DNA from: Azoarcus sp. CIB
Lineage (GTDB): Bacteria > Pseudomonadota > Gammaproteobacteria > Burkholderiales > Rhodocyclaceae
Direction of reading: 5' to 3'
NCBI RefSeq assembly: GCF_001190925.1
Contig: NZ_CP011072.1
Location: 372,001-436,000, forward strand
Length of the DNA: 64,000 bases
This document shows positions 54,317-63,354 of the stretch, piece after piece (position 1 is the first letter of the stretch; each line of letters begins with the position of its first letter). The notes under the pieces are model-generated. The model worked only from the letters and a program-made list of their open reading frames with translations, did no database searches and was not told the origin of the DNA. The position numbers and the translations under genes were made by a program.

Positions 54317-54332
54317 CGCGCGTCGGCGCGCG
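54317..54332 (+). terminator. Hairpin after the ABC operon
   Basis: CGCGCG-TCGG-CGCGCG lies eight bases after the LivF stop. The palindromic element copy 2 follows. Confidence 0.4.
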
Positions 54333-54361
54333 CGTTCGTCGCGGGTGCCAATTAGTAGGTT

Positions 54362-54460
54362 CCTTCCCCTTCAAGGGGAAGGACAGGATGGGGATGGGTT
54401 TCTTTCAGGCGCTTCGGAGTCCACCCATCCCCACCCCAGCCCTCCCCTTGAAGGGGAGGG
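54362..54460. repeat. Palindromic intergenic element, copy 2
   Basis: This 99-bp unit has the same layout as copy 1: palindrome CCTTCCCCTTCAAGGGGAAG, then GGGGATGGGTTT, a variable loop, ACCCATCCCC, and the palindrome CCCTCCCCTTGAAGGGGAGG to 54460. The loops differ, but arms and order are kept. It lies between convergent genes (LivF and EamA) and could act as a bidirectional terminator. Confidence 0.8.
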
Positions 54461-54494
54461 AGCTTTGCCGTGTCAATTCAGGTGCAACACGACG

Positions 54495-55409
54495 CTAATG
54501 CGTTGCCGGGCAGGCGCCCGGAACCAGGCGCGCAATGGGCCGCGCCGCGACGAAGGCTCCGAACGACACGCACACCAGCCCCGCCAGCAACCAGCCGGTC
54601 AGCTCCTCGCCGAGCAGCGGTGCCGCGGCGACACCGGCGAGCACCGGCACCAGCGCGATCAGCGCGCCGACGCGTTCGGCGCCGAGCTTCTCGACCGCCT
54701 TCAGGAACAGCAGCATCGCGACGATGGTCGCCCCGACGCCCTGGTACAGGCCCTGCAGCACGAGCGTGGACATCGGCACCGCGTCGAGCTGCTTGGGCAG
54801 CCACAGCAGGTACACCGGCAGGTAGATCAGCGCCGAGCTGAAGGCCACGAACCGCGTCAGCAACCACGGATGGAAGCCCCAGCGCTTCGCGAGCACGCTG
54901 TAGAAGGCCCATGCGAGCGCGGACGACAGAATCAGCGCGTCGCCCACCAGCATCGCCGTCGACCAGGCGCTGCCGGCCAGGTAGGACTGGGCGGCGAAAC
55001 CCACCCCCAGCGCGATGAAGGCGAGCCCGAAGGCGCGTTCGCGCGGCATGCGCTGGCGCGTCAGCAGCCACGCGACGGCGGCGACGAGGAAGGGCTGCAT
55101 CCCCGGCAGCAGGATGCCGCCGTGCGCGGCCGGCACCAGCTTGAAGCCCGCATACACGAGCACGCCGTACAGCAGGCCGCCGATCATGCCCAGCGTCCAC
55201 AGGCGCGCATCGCGCCACGACCCGCGCGGCAGGCTGCCCGCGAAAGGCAGCAGCAGCAGGGCGGCGACGCCCAGGCGCAGCGCGAGGATGTCGTGGCCGG
55301 TCAGCGCGCTCTTGCCGCCGAGGCGCGAGACGAGGATGAAGCCCGTCCAGATCGCTACGGTGCCGGCGGCGGCGAGGTAGCCGATGGTCTGGTCCCGTCC
55401 GGTACTCAT
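54495..55409 (-). CDS. EamA/DMT-family transporter
   Basis: 304 residues with ten predicted membrane segments in two EamA repeats (first from GYLAAAGTVAIWTGFILVSR; second from about residue 150, ALILSSALAWAFYSVLAKRW). The second repeat ends with the family's VLAGVAAAPLLGEELTGWLLAG. Such proteins usually export amino acids or metabolites. A GGGAGC site precedes the ATG. It is divergent from a LysR gene across 101 bp, and LysR-type control is plausible. Substrate unknown. Confidence 0.88.
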   Translation of the reverse strand: MSTGRDQTIGYLAAAGTVAIWTGFILVSRLGGKSALTGHDILALRLGVAALLLLPFAGSLPRGSWRDARLWTLGMIGGLLYGVLVYAGFKLVPAAHGGILLPGMQPFLVAAVAWLLTRQRMPRERAFGLAFIALGVGFAAQSYLAGSAWSTAMLVGDALILSSALAWAFYSVLAKRWGFHPWLLTRFVAFSSALIYLPVYLLWLPKQLDAVPMSTLVLQGLYQGVGATIVAMLLFLKAVEKLGAERVGALIALVPVLAGVAAAPLLGEELTGWLLAGLVCVSFGAFVAARPIARLVPGACPATH

Positions 55410-55510
55410 GGGTTGCTCCCGAATGCTGTTGGTACGGCTGCCACGATAAGGCTGGACAATGTTCGCGTAAAATGAATAATTCTGATTCGAAGCATTCCTG
55501 AGAGAGAATC

Positions 55511-56368
55511 ATGGACCTCGACGACCTGACCATCTTCCGCGCCGTGGTGCGCGAGGGCGGCATCACGCGCGCGGCCGAGAAGCTGCATCGCGTGCAGTCC
55601 AACGTCACCACGCGCATTCGTCAGCTCGAGGGCAAGCTGGGCGTCGAGCTCTTCATCCGCGAGGGGCGGCGCCTGATCGTGTCGCCCTCCGGGCGCGTGC
55701 TGCTCGACTACGCCGACCGCCTGCTCGCGCTCGCCGACGAGGCGCGCGCCGCGGTCAGTGACGGCACGCCGCGCGGCCGGCTGCGCTTCGGCTCGATGGA
55801 GAGCACCGCGGCGGCACGCCTGCCGGCGCTGCTCGCGCGCTTCCACGCGCAGTACCCGGAGGTGCAGCTGGAGCTGCGCACCGGCCCGACCGGTCCGCTG
55901 ATCGCCGAGGTCATCGACGGCCAACTCGAATGCGCGCTCGTCAGCGGGCCGGTCGAGGACGTGCGCGTCGCCAGCGTGCCGGCCTTTGACGAGGAGCTCG
56001 TGCTCGTCGCGCCCGCGGGCCACCCGGCGATCGCCTCGCCGCGCGACCTGCGCGCACGCACGCTGCTCACGTTCGAGCCCGGCTGCGCCTATCGCCAGCG
56101 CCTGCAGGCCTGGCTCGCGTCGGGCGAGGTCGTGCCCGAACGCGTCGTCGAGCTCGCGTCCTATCACGCGATGATCGGCTGCGTCGCGTCCGGCATGGGC
56201 GTTGCGCTGGTGCCGCGCAGCCTGCTCGCGATGCTGCCGGTCGAGGACAGCGTGTCGATCCATGTGTTGCCGCCCGAGTTCGCACTCGCGCGCACCGTGC
56301 TGATCCACCGCCGCGGCGCGCCTGGCCCGACGGTGCGGGCGCTGGCCGAACTGATCGGGCGCGGCTGA
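55511..56368 (+). CDS. LysR-family transcription regulator
   Basis: 285 residues. N-terminal LysR helix-turn-helix (LDDLTIFRAVVREGGITRAAEKL, then VTTRIRQLEGKLGVELFIREGR) and a C-terminal two-lobed effector domain. It is divergent from the EamA transporter, the classical layout for its target. An inverted GAAT-N7-ATTC repeat at 55474-55488 in the gap could be its site. The stop is one base before the start of a histidine kinase gene on the same strand, so it may also head an operon with the two-component pair. Confidence 0.9.
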   Translation: MDLDDLTIFRAVVREGGITRAAEKLHRVQSNVTTRIRQLEGKLGVELFIREGRRLIVSPSGRVLLDYADRLLALADEARAAVSDGTPRGRLRFGSMESTAAARLPALLARFHAQYPEVQLELRTGPTGPLIAEVIDGQLECALVSGPVEDVRVASVPAFDEELVLVAPAGHPAIASPRDLRARTLLTFEPGCAYRQRLQAWLASGEVVPERVVELASYHAMIGCVASGMGVALVPRSLLAMLPVEDSVSIHVLPPEFALARTVLIHRRGAPGPTVRALAELIGRG

Positions 56369-56369
56369 G

Positions 56370-57965
56370 ATGCTCCCTTCCCTTTTCGGCCGGGCTTCCG
56401 TGCCCGCGCCGTCCGTCGGCGCGTTGCGGCATCCGTGGCTGCTGGCGCTGGCTTTCGGCATCGCCTACCTGCTGCTCGACCGCGCGAGCTACCTGTACCC
56501 GATGGCGGACTTCAAGGTCACGCCGTGGAACCCGCAGCCCAGCCTCGCGATCGCCTTCCTGATGGTGCTCGGGTGGCGCTGGCTGTGGGCCGTGCTCGTG
56601 TCGGTCGTGGTCGCGGAGATGACGATCCGCGATGTCGCCTCGCCCGTCGCGGCCTTCCTGATCGCGCTGGTGCTCTCGCTCGGCTACGCGGCGATCGCGG
56701 CGACGCTTCAGGGGCGGTTCCACGTCGCGGTGGCGCTGCGCCAGCGCAGCGACGTGTTGCGCCTGTTTGCCGTCGTCGCCGGTGGCAGCCTGCTGATCGG
56801 CGCGGCCTACGTCGCCGCGGTCGCGCTGCTGGGCGGCACTTCCCGTGGCATGGCCGAGGCGTGGCTGCGCTTCTGGATCGGCGACACGGTGGGCATCGTC
56901 GTGTCCCTGCCGCTGATCCTGATGATGCTCGACGCGTCGCGCCGCGCGCAGGTCGCGCTGCTGCTGCGCAACCGCGAGGTGGTGCTGCAACTGGGCGCGA
57001 TTCTCGCGAGCCTGTGGATCGTGTTCGCGTTGCCGGACGCCCAGCGCTTCAATTATTTCTACGTCCTCTTCCTGCCGCTGGTGTGGATCGCCGCGCGCCA
57101 CGGCATGGCCGGCACGGCTCCGGCGATGATCCTGCTGCAGGTCGGCGTGATCATCGTCATGGAGGCGTCGGGCATCAGCTCGCTGGGCGTGTTCGAACTG
57201 CAGGCGCTGCTGCTTGCGCTCGCGATGACGGGTTACTTCGTGGCCGTCACGGTCGACGAGCGCCAGCGTATCTCCGACGACCTGCGCCGCACCCTCAAGC
57301 TCGCCGCCGCCGGCGAGATGGCCGCGGCGATCACGCACGAGCTCAACCAGCCGCTGACGGCGCTGAACAACTATGCGCGCGCCTGCCGGCTGATCCTGGA
57401 GTCCGACTCGCCGGCCGCGCACGCGAACCTGCCCGACACCCTCGATCGCATCTCCGCCGAGGCGCGCCGTGCGGGCGACGTGATCCGCCGCCTGCGCGAC
57501 CTCTTCAAGGGCGGCGTCGAAGGGCGCGAGCCGGTCGATGTCGGCGCCGTCGCCGTCGCGATGGTCGATGCCTTCCGCGGCCATGCGGGCCGCATCCACT
57601 TCCGCCTCGATCGGCCCGCGCTGCCCGCAGTGGTGCTGGCCGATCGCGTGCAGATCGAACTCGTGCTGCGCAACCTGCTGCAGAATGCCGTCGACGCGCT
57701 GGCGGGCCTGCCGGACGGCACGATCAGCCTGCGGCTGCGTGCGGACGACGATGAACTGCGCGTGGACGTCGAGGATACCGGGCCCGGCGTTCCGGCAGAC
57801 CGGGTACTGAGCGTGTTCGAGCCCTTCGCGTCCGATAAGATCAATGGCATGGGCGTGGGCCTGCCGATGAGCCGCGCGATCGTCGAGTCGCACGGCGGAC
57901 GACTGGTCGCGGAGCCGGGGCCGGGCGGCCGCGTCCATTTCACGCTGCCACGACTGAAGGGCTGA
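56370..57965 (+). CDS. MASE1-domain sensor histidine kinase
   Basis: 531 residues. The N-terminal half (about 20-290) has eight or so membrane segments of the MASE1 type (WNPQPSLAIAFLMVLGWRW, WIGDTVGIVVSLPLI, WIAARHGMAG). HisKA follows with the phospho-His in AAITHELNQPLTAL near 322, then HATPase (NAVDALAGLPDG, DTGPGVP, GMGVGLPMSRAIVESHGG). The HELNQPL form is typical of FixL/DctB-type kinases that pair with FixJ-type regulators. The response regulator gene starts two bases after its stop. The signal is unknown. Confidence 0.92.
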   Translation: MLPSLFGRASVPAPSVGALRHPWLLALAFGIAYLLLDRASYLYPMADFKVTPWNPQPSLAIAFLMVLGWRWLWAVLVSVVVAEMTIRDVASPVAAFLIALVLSLGYAAIAATLQGRFHVAVALRQRSDVLRLFAVVAGGSLLIGAAYVAAVALLGGTSRGMAEAWLRFWIGDTVGIVVSLPLILMMLDASRRAQVALLLRNREVVLQLGAILASLWIVFALPDAQRFNYFYVLFLPLVWIAARHGMAGTAPAMILLQVGVIIVMEASGISSLGVFELQALLLALAMTGYFVAVTVDERQRISDDLRRTLKLAAAGEMAAAITHELNQPLTALNNYARACRLILESDSPAAHANLPDTLDRISAEARRAGDVIRRLRDLFKGGVEGREPVDVGAVAVAMVDAFRGHAGRIHFRLDRPALPAVVLADRVQIELVLRNLLQNAVDALAGLPDGTISLRLRADDDELRVDVEDTGPGVPADRVLSVFEPFASDKINGMGVGLPMSRAIVESHGGRLVAEPGPGGRVHFTLPRLKG

Positions 57966-57967
57966 GC

Positions 57968-58588
57968 ATGGACAACGACCAACGCCTGTGCGTGTTTCTG
58001 ATCGACGATGACGCCTCGGTGCGCGATTCCTTGTCGCTGCTGCTGGGCATCCGCGGCTACGCGACGCGCGTGTTCGACAGCGCCGACGCCTTCCTGCACG
58101 CCGCGGGCGAGGGCGGCGACGCGTGGGCCGGCTGCGTGCTCACCGACATCCGCATGCCCGGCCTGTCCGGCCTCGACCTGCAGCGCGTCGCCGCCGAGCG
58201 CTGCATGCCGCTGCCCTTCGTCGTGATGAGCGCGCACGGTGACGCGGCCGTCGCGCGCCAGGCCTTCCGCCAGGCCGCGATCGACTTCCTCGAAAAGCCC
58301 TTCGACGATGCCGACCTCTTCGCCGCGATCGAGCAGGCCTTCGCGCGCGAACGCGAACGCCTCGCCGCCGTGCGGCGCGAACACACGGTCAGCGGGCGTC
58401 TCGCCGCGCTCACCGAGCGCGAGCGCGAAGTGTGCGACCTGATGGTGCAGGGCCTGTCGAACCACGAGATCGCTGCGCGCCTGGGCATCAGCCATCGCAC
58501 TGCGCAGGTGCATCGCGGCCGCGTGATGCAGAAGATGGAAGCCGAGTCGCTCGCCGCCCTGATCGCCGCCTGCCGCGAGGCCTCCTGA
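57968..58588 (+). CDS. FixJ/LuxR-type response regulator
   Basis: 206 residues. The receiver domain has IDDDASVRDSLSLLL, phospho-Asp in VLTDIRMPGLSG near 58, and Lys in LEKPFDDADL. The LuxR-type DNA-binding domain has LTEREREVCDLMVQGLSNHE, then IAARLGISHRTAQVHRGRVM. It resembles FixJ and TodT/StyR-like regulators. It is co-transcribed with the MASE1 kinase. Targets are unknown; the antiporter gene 133 bp downstream or the divergent EamA gene are candidates. Confidence 0.93.
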   Translation: MDNDQRLCVFLIDDDASVRDSLSLLLGIRGYATRVFDSADAFLHAAGEGGDAWAGCVLTDIRMPGLSGLDLQRVAAERCMPLPFVVMSAHGDAAVARQAFRQAAIDFLEKPFDDADLFAAIEQAFARERERLAAVRREHTVSGRLAALTEREREVCDLMVQGLSNHEIAARLGISHRTAQVHRGRVMQKMEAESLAALIAACREAS

Positions 58589-58721
58589 CGCACGCCGCAG
58601 GCGCACGGATACGCCGATCCGCGTACGCGCGCTGTCCAATTTTCCGCTGCGCGCCCTGTCGGTAAGCTCCCGTTGTGCAGGGCTTTTCCTGCGCGACCTT
58701 CCTCCAGGGAGCGCACGACCC

Positions 58722-59981
58722 ATGAGCGAGGCGACACCCGTACAGCTGCTGGCAGCTGGCCTGTTCGCAGTGGCCATCATCCATACCTTCTCGACCAAAT
58801 TCTTCGAGCAGCTGGCGCACCGCCACCCGGCGCATGCGGGCGTATTCCACCTGCTCGGCGAAGTCGAAGTCGTGTTCGGCTTCTGGGCGATGGTGCTGAT
58901 CGTCGCGATGGGCGTGCTCGCCGGGCGGACCGACGCGATCGCCTACCTCGACAGCCGCAACTTCACCGAGCCGATGTTCGTGTTCGCGATCATGGTGATC
59001 GCCGGCAGCCGTCCGATCCTGCGCTTCTCACTCGCGCTCGTGCGCACGGCGGCGAACTTCCTGCCGCTGCACCCGAACGTCGCGTTCTACTTCATCACGA
59101 TGGCGATGGTGCCGCTGCTCGGCTCCTTCATCACCGAGCCGGCGGCGATGACGCTCGCGGCGCTGATCCTGCGCGACAAGTTCTTCGCCCACGGCATCTC
59201 CAACCGCCTCAAGTACGCGACGATCGGCACGCTCTTCGTCAACATCTCGATCGGTGGAACCCTCACGCCCTTCGCCGCGCCGCCGGTGCTAATGGTCGCC
59301 GGCACCTGGGGCTGGGACATCTGGTTCATGATCGCGACCTTCGGCTGGAAGGCGCTGATCGCGGTCTTGTTCAACGCCCTCGTGATTACGGCGGTGTTCC
59401 GTCAGGAGATCGCCGCGCTCGACACCGGCGCCGCGAAGAGCGGCGAGCGCATGCCGGTGCTCATGGTCGTGATCCACCTGCTGTTCCTCGCCGGCGTCGT
59501 CGCCTTCGCCCACCACCCAGCAGTGTTCATGGGCCTGCTGCTGTTCTTCCTCGGCTTCGCGACCGCCTACAAGCGCCACCAGGACCGCCTGATCCTGCGC
59601 GAAGGTCTGCTCGTCGCCTTCTTCCTCGCCGGGCTGGTCGTGCTTGGCGGGCAGCAGCAGTGGTGGCTGCAGCCCGTGCTCACGGGCATGGACGCGACGA
59701 CCGTGTATTTCGGTGCGACCGCACTGACGGCATTCACCGACAACGCCGCGCTCACCTACCTCGGCTCGCTGGTGGAGGGCCTGTCGCCGGAATTCAAGTA
59801 CGCGCTGGTGGCCGGCGCGGTGACCGGCGGCGGCCTCACCATCATCGCCAACGCGCCCAACCCGGCGGGCTTCGCGATCCTGCGCGGGCATTTCCCCGAC
59901 GAAGCGATCCACCCGATCGGCCTGCTGCTGTCCGCGCTGCCGCCGACCCTGGTCGCGATCGTCGCCTTCCAGGTCCTGTAA
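58722..59981 (+). CDS. Putative Na+/H+ antiporter (NhaD/DUF1504-like membrane protein)
   Basis: 419 residues with about 11 membrane segments. Motifs of the putative Na+/H+ antiporter family include FSTKFFEQLAHRHPAHAGVFHLL, LGSFITEPAAMTLAALIL, NISIGGTLTPFAAPPVLMVAG and TDNAALTYLGSLVEG, with acidic and Asn residues inside membrane segments. Ion specificity is not established for this group. GAGCGCACG precedes the ATG weakly. It is followed 11 bp later by a 57-residue membrane peptide gene, probably in one operon. Confidence 0.85.
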   Translation: MSEATPVQLLAAGLFAVAIIHTFSTKFFEQLAHRHPAHAGVFHLLGEVEVVFGFWAMVLIVAMGVLAGRTDAIAYLDSRNFTEPMFVFAIMVIAGSRPILRFSLALVRTAANFLPLHPNVAFYFITMAMVPLLGSFITEPAAMTLAALILRDKFFAHGISNRLKYATIGTLFVNISIGGTLTPFAAPPVLMVAGTWGWDIWFMIATFGWKALIAVLFNALVITAVFRQEIAALDTGAAKSGERMPVLMVVIHLLFLAGVVAFAHHPAVFMGLLLFFLGFATAYKRHQDRLILREGLLVAFFLAGLVVLGGQQQWWLQPVLTGMDATTVYFGATALTAFTDNAALTYLGSLVEGLSPEFKYALVAGAVTGGGLTIIANAPNPAGFAILRGHFPDEAIHPIGLLLSALPPTLVAIVAFQVL

Positions 59982-59992
59982 GGAAGACCGCC

Positions 59993-60166
59993 ATGAGCAC
60001 GTTCGACGAAATCCTGCAGTGGTTCGAGACCCTGCCCGCGAGCTTCGCCTTCCTGCTCGCGCTGCCCTTCGTGATCGCCTTCGTCAGCCTGCTCAAGGAC
60101 GCGGTAGAGCGACGCAGCAGCAAGGCAGGGCGCCGCGGCCGCCACGCCGAGCCGAAGATCCTGTAG
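59993..60166 (+). CDS. 57-residue single-pass membrane peptide
   Basis: The start ATG at 59993 follows an AAGGAAG ribosome site overlapping the antiporter stop region. Residues 13-34 are one hydrophobic segment (LPASFAFLLALPFVIAFVSL), followed by a very basic tail (RRSSKAGRRGRRHAE-type), so the C-terminus should be cytoplasmic. I know no family. Tight coupling to the antiporter gene suggests an accessory or stabilising subunit. Confidence 0.6.
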   Translation: MSTFDEILQWFETLPASFAFLLALPFVIAFVSLLKDAVERRSSKAGRRGRHAEPKIL

Positions 60167-60178
60167 GCGGGTCGCCCC

Positions 60179-60697
60179 TCAGGCGGGCGCTGCGCCGAGC
60201 AGCGCCTCGTACTGCGCGAGGTCGCCCGCCGAGAAGCAACAGAAGATCACCTCGGCGATCGTCGGCAAGGCTGCGACGCCCTCGCGCACGGTCGCCACCG
60301 CGATGCGCGCCGCCTCGTCCTTCGGGTAGCCATAGACGCCGGTGCTGATTCCCGGAAACGCCACCGTCGCCGCGCCGTTTTCTGCCGCCACTTCGAGCGC
60401 GCGCAGGTAGCACGACGCCAGCAGCGCCGGCTCGCCGCGCGTGCCGCCGTGCCACACCGGGCCCACGGTGTGGATCACGAAGCGCGCCGGCAAGCGGTAG
60501 CCCTGCGTCAGCTTCGCCTCGCCGGTCGGGCAGCCGCCCAGCGCGCGGCATTCGTTGAGCAGTTCCGGCCCCGCCGCGCGGTGGATCGCCCCGTCCACGC
60601 CGCCTCCACCCAGTAGCGAGGAATTCGCGGCGTTGACGATGGCATCGACGGGCAAGGTCGTGATGTCGGCCTGCAGCGCACGGAGGGTGGCGGTCAT
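60179..60697 (-). CDS. Macrodomain protein (O-acetyl-ADP-ribose deacetylase-like)
   Basis: 172 residues, a stand-alone macrodomain. ADP-ribose-binding motifs are [20 protein letters not shown] near the N-terminus (catalytic Asn and Asp region) and [17 protein letters not shown]. It resembles YmdB/MacroD-type hydrolases that remove acetyl from O-acetyl-ADP-ribose or ADP-ribose from proteins. The ATG at 60697 has AGGAGA before it; a longer in-frame extension upstream has no coding character. It is convergent with the antiporter operon. Confidence 0.92.
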   Translation of the reverse strand: MTATLRALQADITTLPVDAIVNAANSSLLGGGGVDGAIHRAAGPELLNECRALGGCPTGEAKLTQGYRLPARFVIHTVGPVWHGGTRGEPALLASCYLRALEVAAENGAATVAFPGISTGVYGYPKDEAARIAVATVREGVAALPTIAEVIFCCFSAGDLAQYEALLGAAPA

Positions 60698-60929
60698 GGT
60701 CGGTCTCCTGTCATTCCGGCGGGGCGGTGATGAGCCAAGCCTAGCTTCCTCCCGGCATTGACTGCAATACGGAACCGTCTCCCTGCGCGCAACATCGCAC
60801 TGTGAAGCGAGCTGTAACACTTGCCGTACGGAATCTTGAACCCGTGTTCACGGAACGTTCACATGCCGACCCCGAAAATGGCTGCCGTGTCATATCGACA
60901 TGCCGTTCAAATTTTTCAGGAGTTCAAGC

Positions 60930-61202
60930 ATGAAAATTCGTCACCTCGTCACCGCTGCCATGACCCTCAGCATCGGGACCGCCGCGTTCGCCGGCCCGCA
61001 ATGCACCGAGGCGCCGAAGTCGTCCTGGCTCACCGAAGACGCGATGAAGCAGAAGATCGCCACCGACGGCTATACGATCGACAAGTTCAAGGTCACGTCC
61101 GGCAATTGCTACGAGATCTACGGCAAGGACAAGGAAGGGAAGAAGGCCGAGGTGTACTTCAATCCGGTCGACGGCAACGTCGTGAAGGCCAAGCAGGGCT
61201 GA
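60930..61202 (+). CDS. Small exported PepSY-domain protein
   Basis: 90 residues from the ATG at 60930, preceded by AGGAG. The signal peptide ends TAAFA-GPQ. The mature PepSY-type domain shows WLTEDAMKQKIATDGYTIDK and then KAEVYFNPVDGNVVK, with two Cys (QC and NC) that may form a disulfide. Such proteins are often paired with cytochrome b561-type membrane proteins, as here, and may take part in metal or redox homeostasis. Direct repeats GTTCAC at 60846 and 60857 (11 bp apart) lie in its upstream region and could bind a response regulator. Confidence 0.8.
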   Translation: MKIRHLVTAAMTLSIGTAAFAGPQCTEAPKSSWLTEDAMKQKIATDGYTIDKFKVTSGNCYEIYGKDKEGKKAEVYFNPVDGNVVKAKQG

Positions 61203-61225
61203 CGCGCGCAGCGCGGGAGTCGGCC

Positions 61226-61747
61226 ATGAGCAGCGAACGTATCCGCGTCTGGGACCTTCCCGTGCGCGTGTTCCACTGGGGACTGGTGGCGATGTTCGCC
61301 ACCGCCTGGTTCACGTCGGAGGATGCCGAGGCGCCACACCACTGGGCCGGCTACGTCGCCCTCGGCCTGCTCGCCTTCCGCATCGCGTGGGGCTTCGTCG
61401 GCAGCCCGCACGCGCGCTTCGCGGACTTCGTGCCGCGCGCCGCGGTGCTGCGCGACTATGTCGGCAAGCTGCTGCGCGGCCGCGAGCCGCGCCACCTCGG
61501 CCACAACCCGGCCGCGGCGGTGATGATCCTGTTGCTGATGGCGATGGTCGCCCTGATCGGCGCCACCGGCTGGCTCATGACCACCGACTGGGGCTGGGGC
61601 AGCGAGGTCCTCGAGGAACTTCACGAGGGCGCCGTCAATATCACCCTGCTGGCGGTCGCCGTGCACGTCGCGGCGGCGATCTTCGAAAGCGTGCGCCACC
61701 GCGAGAACCTCGTGCGCGCGATGGTCACCGGCTACAAGCGCCGCTGA
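61226..61747 (+). CDS. Cytochrome b561-family di-haem membrane protein
   Basis: 173 residues with four membrane segments. N-terminal VWDLPVRVFHWGLVAMFATAW carries the first haem His; further His occur in HHWAGYVALGLLAFRIAWGF, LEELHEGAVNITLL and VAVHVAAAIFE. This is the usual bis-His pattern for two b haems. It transfers electrons across or within the inner membrane, probably to the PepSY partner or a periplasmic acceptor. The ATG follows the PepSY stop by 23 bp, and a strong terminator follows. Confidence 0.92.
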   Translation: MSSERIRVWDLPVRVFHWGLVAMFATAWFTSEDAEAPHHWAGYVALGLLAFRIAWGFVGSPHARFADFVPRAAVLRDYVGKLLRGREPRHLGHNPAAAVMILLLMAMVALIGATGWLMTTDWGWGSEVLEELHEGAVNITLLAVAVHVAAAIFESVRHRENLVRAMVTGYKRR

Positions 61748-61767
61748 CGCGCAACACGGCCTCAAGG

Positions 61768-61813
61768 AATACGGGCGGTGCCGGAAAGGATTCCGGCGCC
61801 GCCCGTATTTTTT
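61768..61813. terminator. Bidirectional rho-independent terminator
   Basis: A 19-bp stem (61768-61786 with 61791-61809, one G-T pair) with loop AGGA runs directly into TTTTTT at 61808-61813. On the opposite strand the stem is flanked by the matching A/T end. It separates convergent b561 and mmsA genes and is the clearest intrinsic terminator of the window. Confidence 0.9.
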
Positions 61814-61821
61814 GCGGCGCG

Positions 61822-63315
61822 TCAGCCGTTGCTCGGGAACGCGAACTGCGCCTTCTCGATGCCGGCCACCGCCCAGCGCTGCGTCATCGTCTTGCGCCGC
61901 GTGTAGAAGCGCACCGCGTCCGGCCCGTAGGCGTACAGGTCGCCGAACAGCGAGCGCTTCCAGCCGCCGAAGCTCTGGCACGCCACCGGTACCGGCAGCG
62001 GCACGTTCACGCCCACCATGCCGACCTGCACGGTGTCGGTAAAATGCCGCGCGACCGCGCCGTCGCGCGTGAACACGCAGGTGCCGTTGCCGAACTCGTG
62101 CGCGTCGATGAGGCGGATCGCCTCGTCGAGGCTGCGCACGCGCACGACTGCGAGCACGGGGCCGAAGATCTCCTCGCGATACACGCGCATCGACGGCTGC
62201 ACGTGGTCGAACAGCGTGCCGCCGAGGAAGAAGCCCTTCTCGTGACCGGGCACCTTCAGCGTGCGTCCATCGACGACGAGCTGCGCCCCTTCCTCGGCGC
62301 CGAGGTCGATGTAGCTCCTCACCTTGTCACGGTGCGGCCCGGTCACCAGCGGACCCATGTCCAGCCCGCGTTCCTTGCCGTTGCCGATCCTGAGCTCCTC
62401 GACCTTGGGCTTGAGGCGCGTGACCAGTTCGTCGCCCACCGCGTCGCCGACCGCGACGATCACCGAGATCGCCATGCAGCGCTCGCCGCAGGAGCCGTAG
62501 GCCGCGCCCATGATCGCGTTGACCGCGTTGTCGAGGTCCGCGTCGGGCATCACCACCGCGTGGTTCTTCGCCCCACCCAACGCCTGCACGCGCTTGCCGT
62601 GCGCGGTGCCGGTCGAGTAGATGTATTCGGCGATGGGCGTCGAGCCGACGAAGCTCACCGCCTGCACGCGCGGGTCGGTCAGGAGCGTGTCGACCGCCTC
62701 CTTGTCGCCATTGACCACGTTGAACACGCCCGCCGGCAGGCCCGCCTCGGTCAGCAGTTCCGCGAGGATCAGCGACGTCGCCGGATCCTTCTCCGAGGGT
62801 TTCAGCACGAAGGTGTTGCCGCAGGCGATCGCCATCGGGAACATCCACATCGGCACCATCGCCGGGAAGTTGAACGGCGTGATGCCCGCGACGACGCCCA
62901 GCGGCGGGAATTCCGACCACGAATCGATGTCCGGCCCGACGTCGCGGCTGTGCTCGCCCTTCAGGAACTCGGGCGCCCCGCACGCGTATTCGACGACCTC
63001 GATGCCGCGCGCGAGCTCACCGTGCGCGTCCTCCCATACCTTGCCGTGCTCCTCGACGATCGCCGCGACGACGCGGTCGGCATTGCGCTCGAGCAGCTCC
63101 TTGAACTTGAACAGCACGCGCGCGCGCTTGAGCGGCGGCGTCTTGCGCCACGCCGGGAAGGCCGCGGCCGCGGCGGCGATCGCCTGCTCGACGGTCGCCT
63201 TGGAGGCCATCGCCACCTGCCGCACGGCGTGGCCGAGGGCCGGGTTGAAGACGGGCTGAGTGCGATTGTCGTCAGTGACGCGCGCGCCGGCGATGTAGTG
63301 TCCCAAGGTTTCCAT
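61822..63315 (-). CDS. mmsA: Methylmalonate-semialdehyde dehydrogenase (CoA-acylating)
   Basis: 497 residues from the ATG at 63315 (METLGHYI), which aligns with the usual start of the family; an ATG at 63336 would add seven residues. Aldehyde dehydrogenase fold with [20 protein letters not shown], the catalytic Cys in [12 protein letters not shown], and the C-terminal [20 protein letters not shown] typical of the CoA-dependent MmsA group. It converts methylmalonate or malonate semialdehyde to propionyl- or acetyl-CoA. Pairing with a class III aminotransferase suggests beta-alanine or valine/thymine catabolism (bauC-like role). Confidence 0.93.
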   Translation of the reverse strand: METLGHYIAGARVTDDNRTQPVFNPALGHAVRQVAMASKATVEQAIAAAAAAFPAWRKTPPLKRARVLFKFKELLERNADRVVAAIVEEHGKVWEDAHGELARGIEVVEYACGAPEFLKGEHSRDVGPDIDSWSEFPPLGVVAGITPFNFPAMVPMWMFPMAIACGNTFVLKPSEKDPATSLILAELLTEAGLPAGVFNVVNGDKEAVDTLLTDPRVQAVSFVGSTPIAEYIYSTGTAHGKRVQALGGAKNHAVVMPDADLDNAVNAIMGAAYGSCGERCMAISVIVAVGDAVGDELVTRLKPKVEELRIGNGKERGLDMGPLVTGPHRDKVRSYIDLGAEEGAQLVVDGRTLKVPGHEKGFFLGGTLFDHVQPSMRVYREEIFGPVLAVVRVRSLDEAIRLIDAHEFGNGTCVFTRDGAVARHFTDTVQVGMVGVNVPLPVPVACQSFGGWKRSLFGDLYAYGPDAVRFYTRRKTMTQRWAVAGIEKAQFAFPSNG

Positions 63316-63354
63316 TTTGCGGGCTGTCTCTCTCATTGATGTCTTGTCAGGGTG

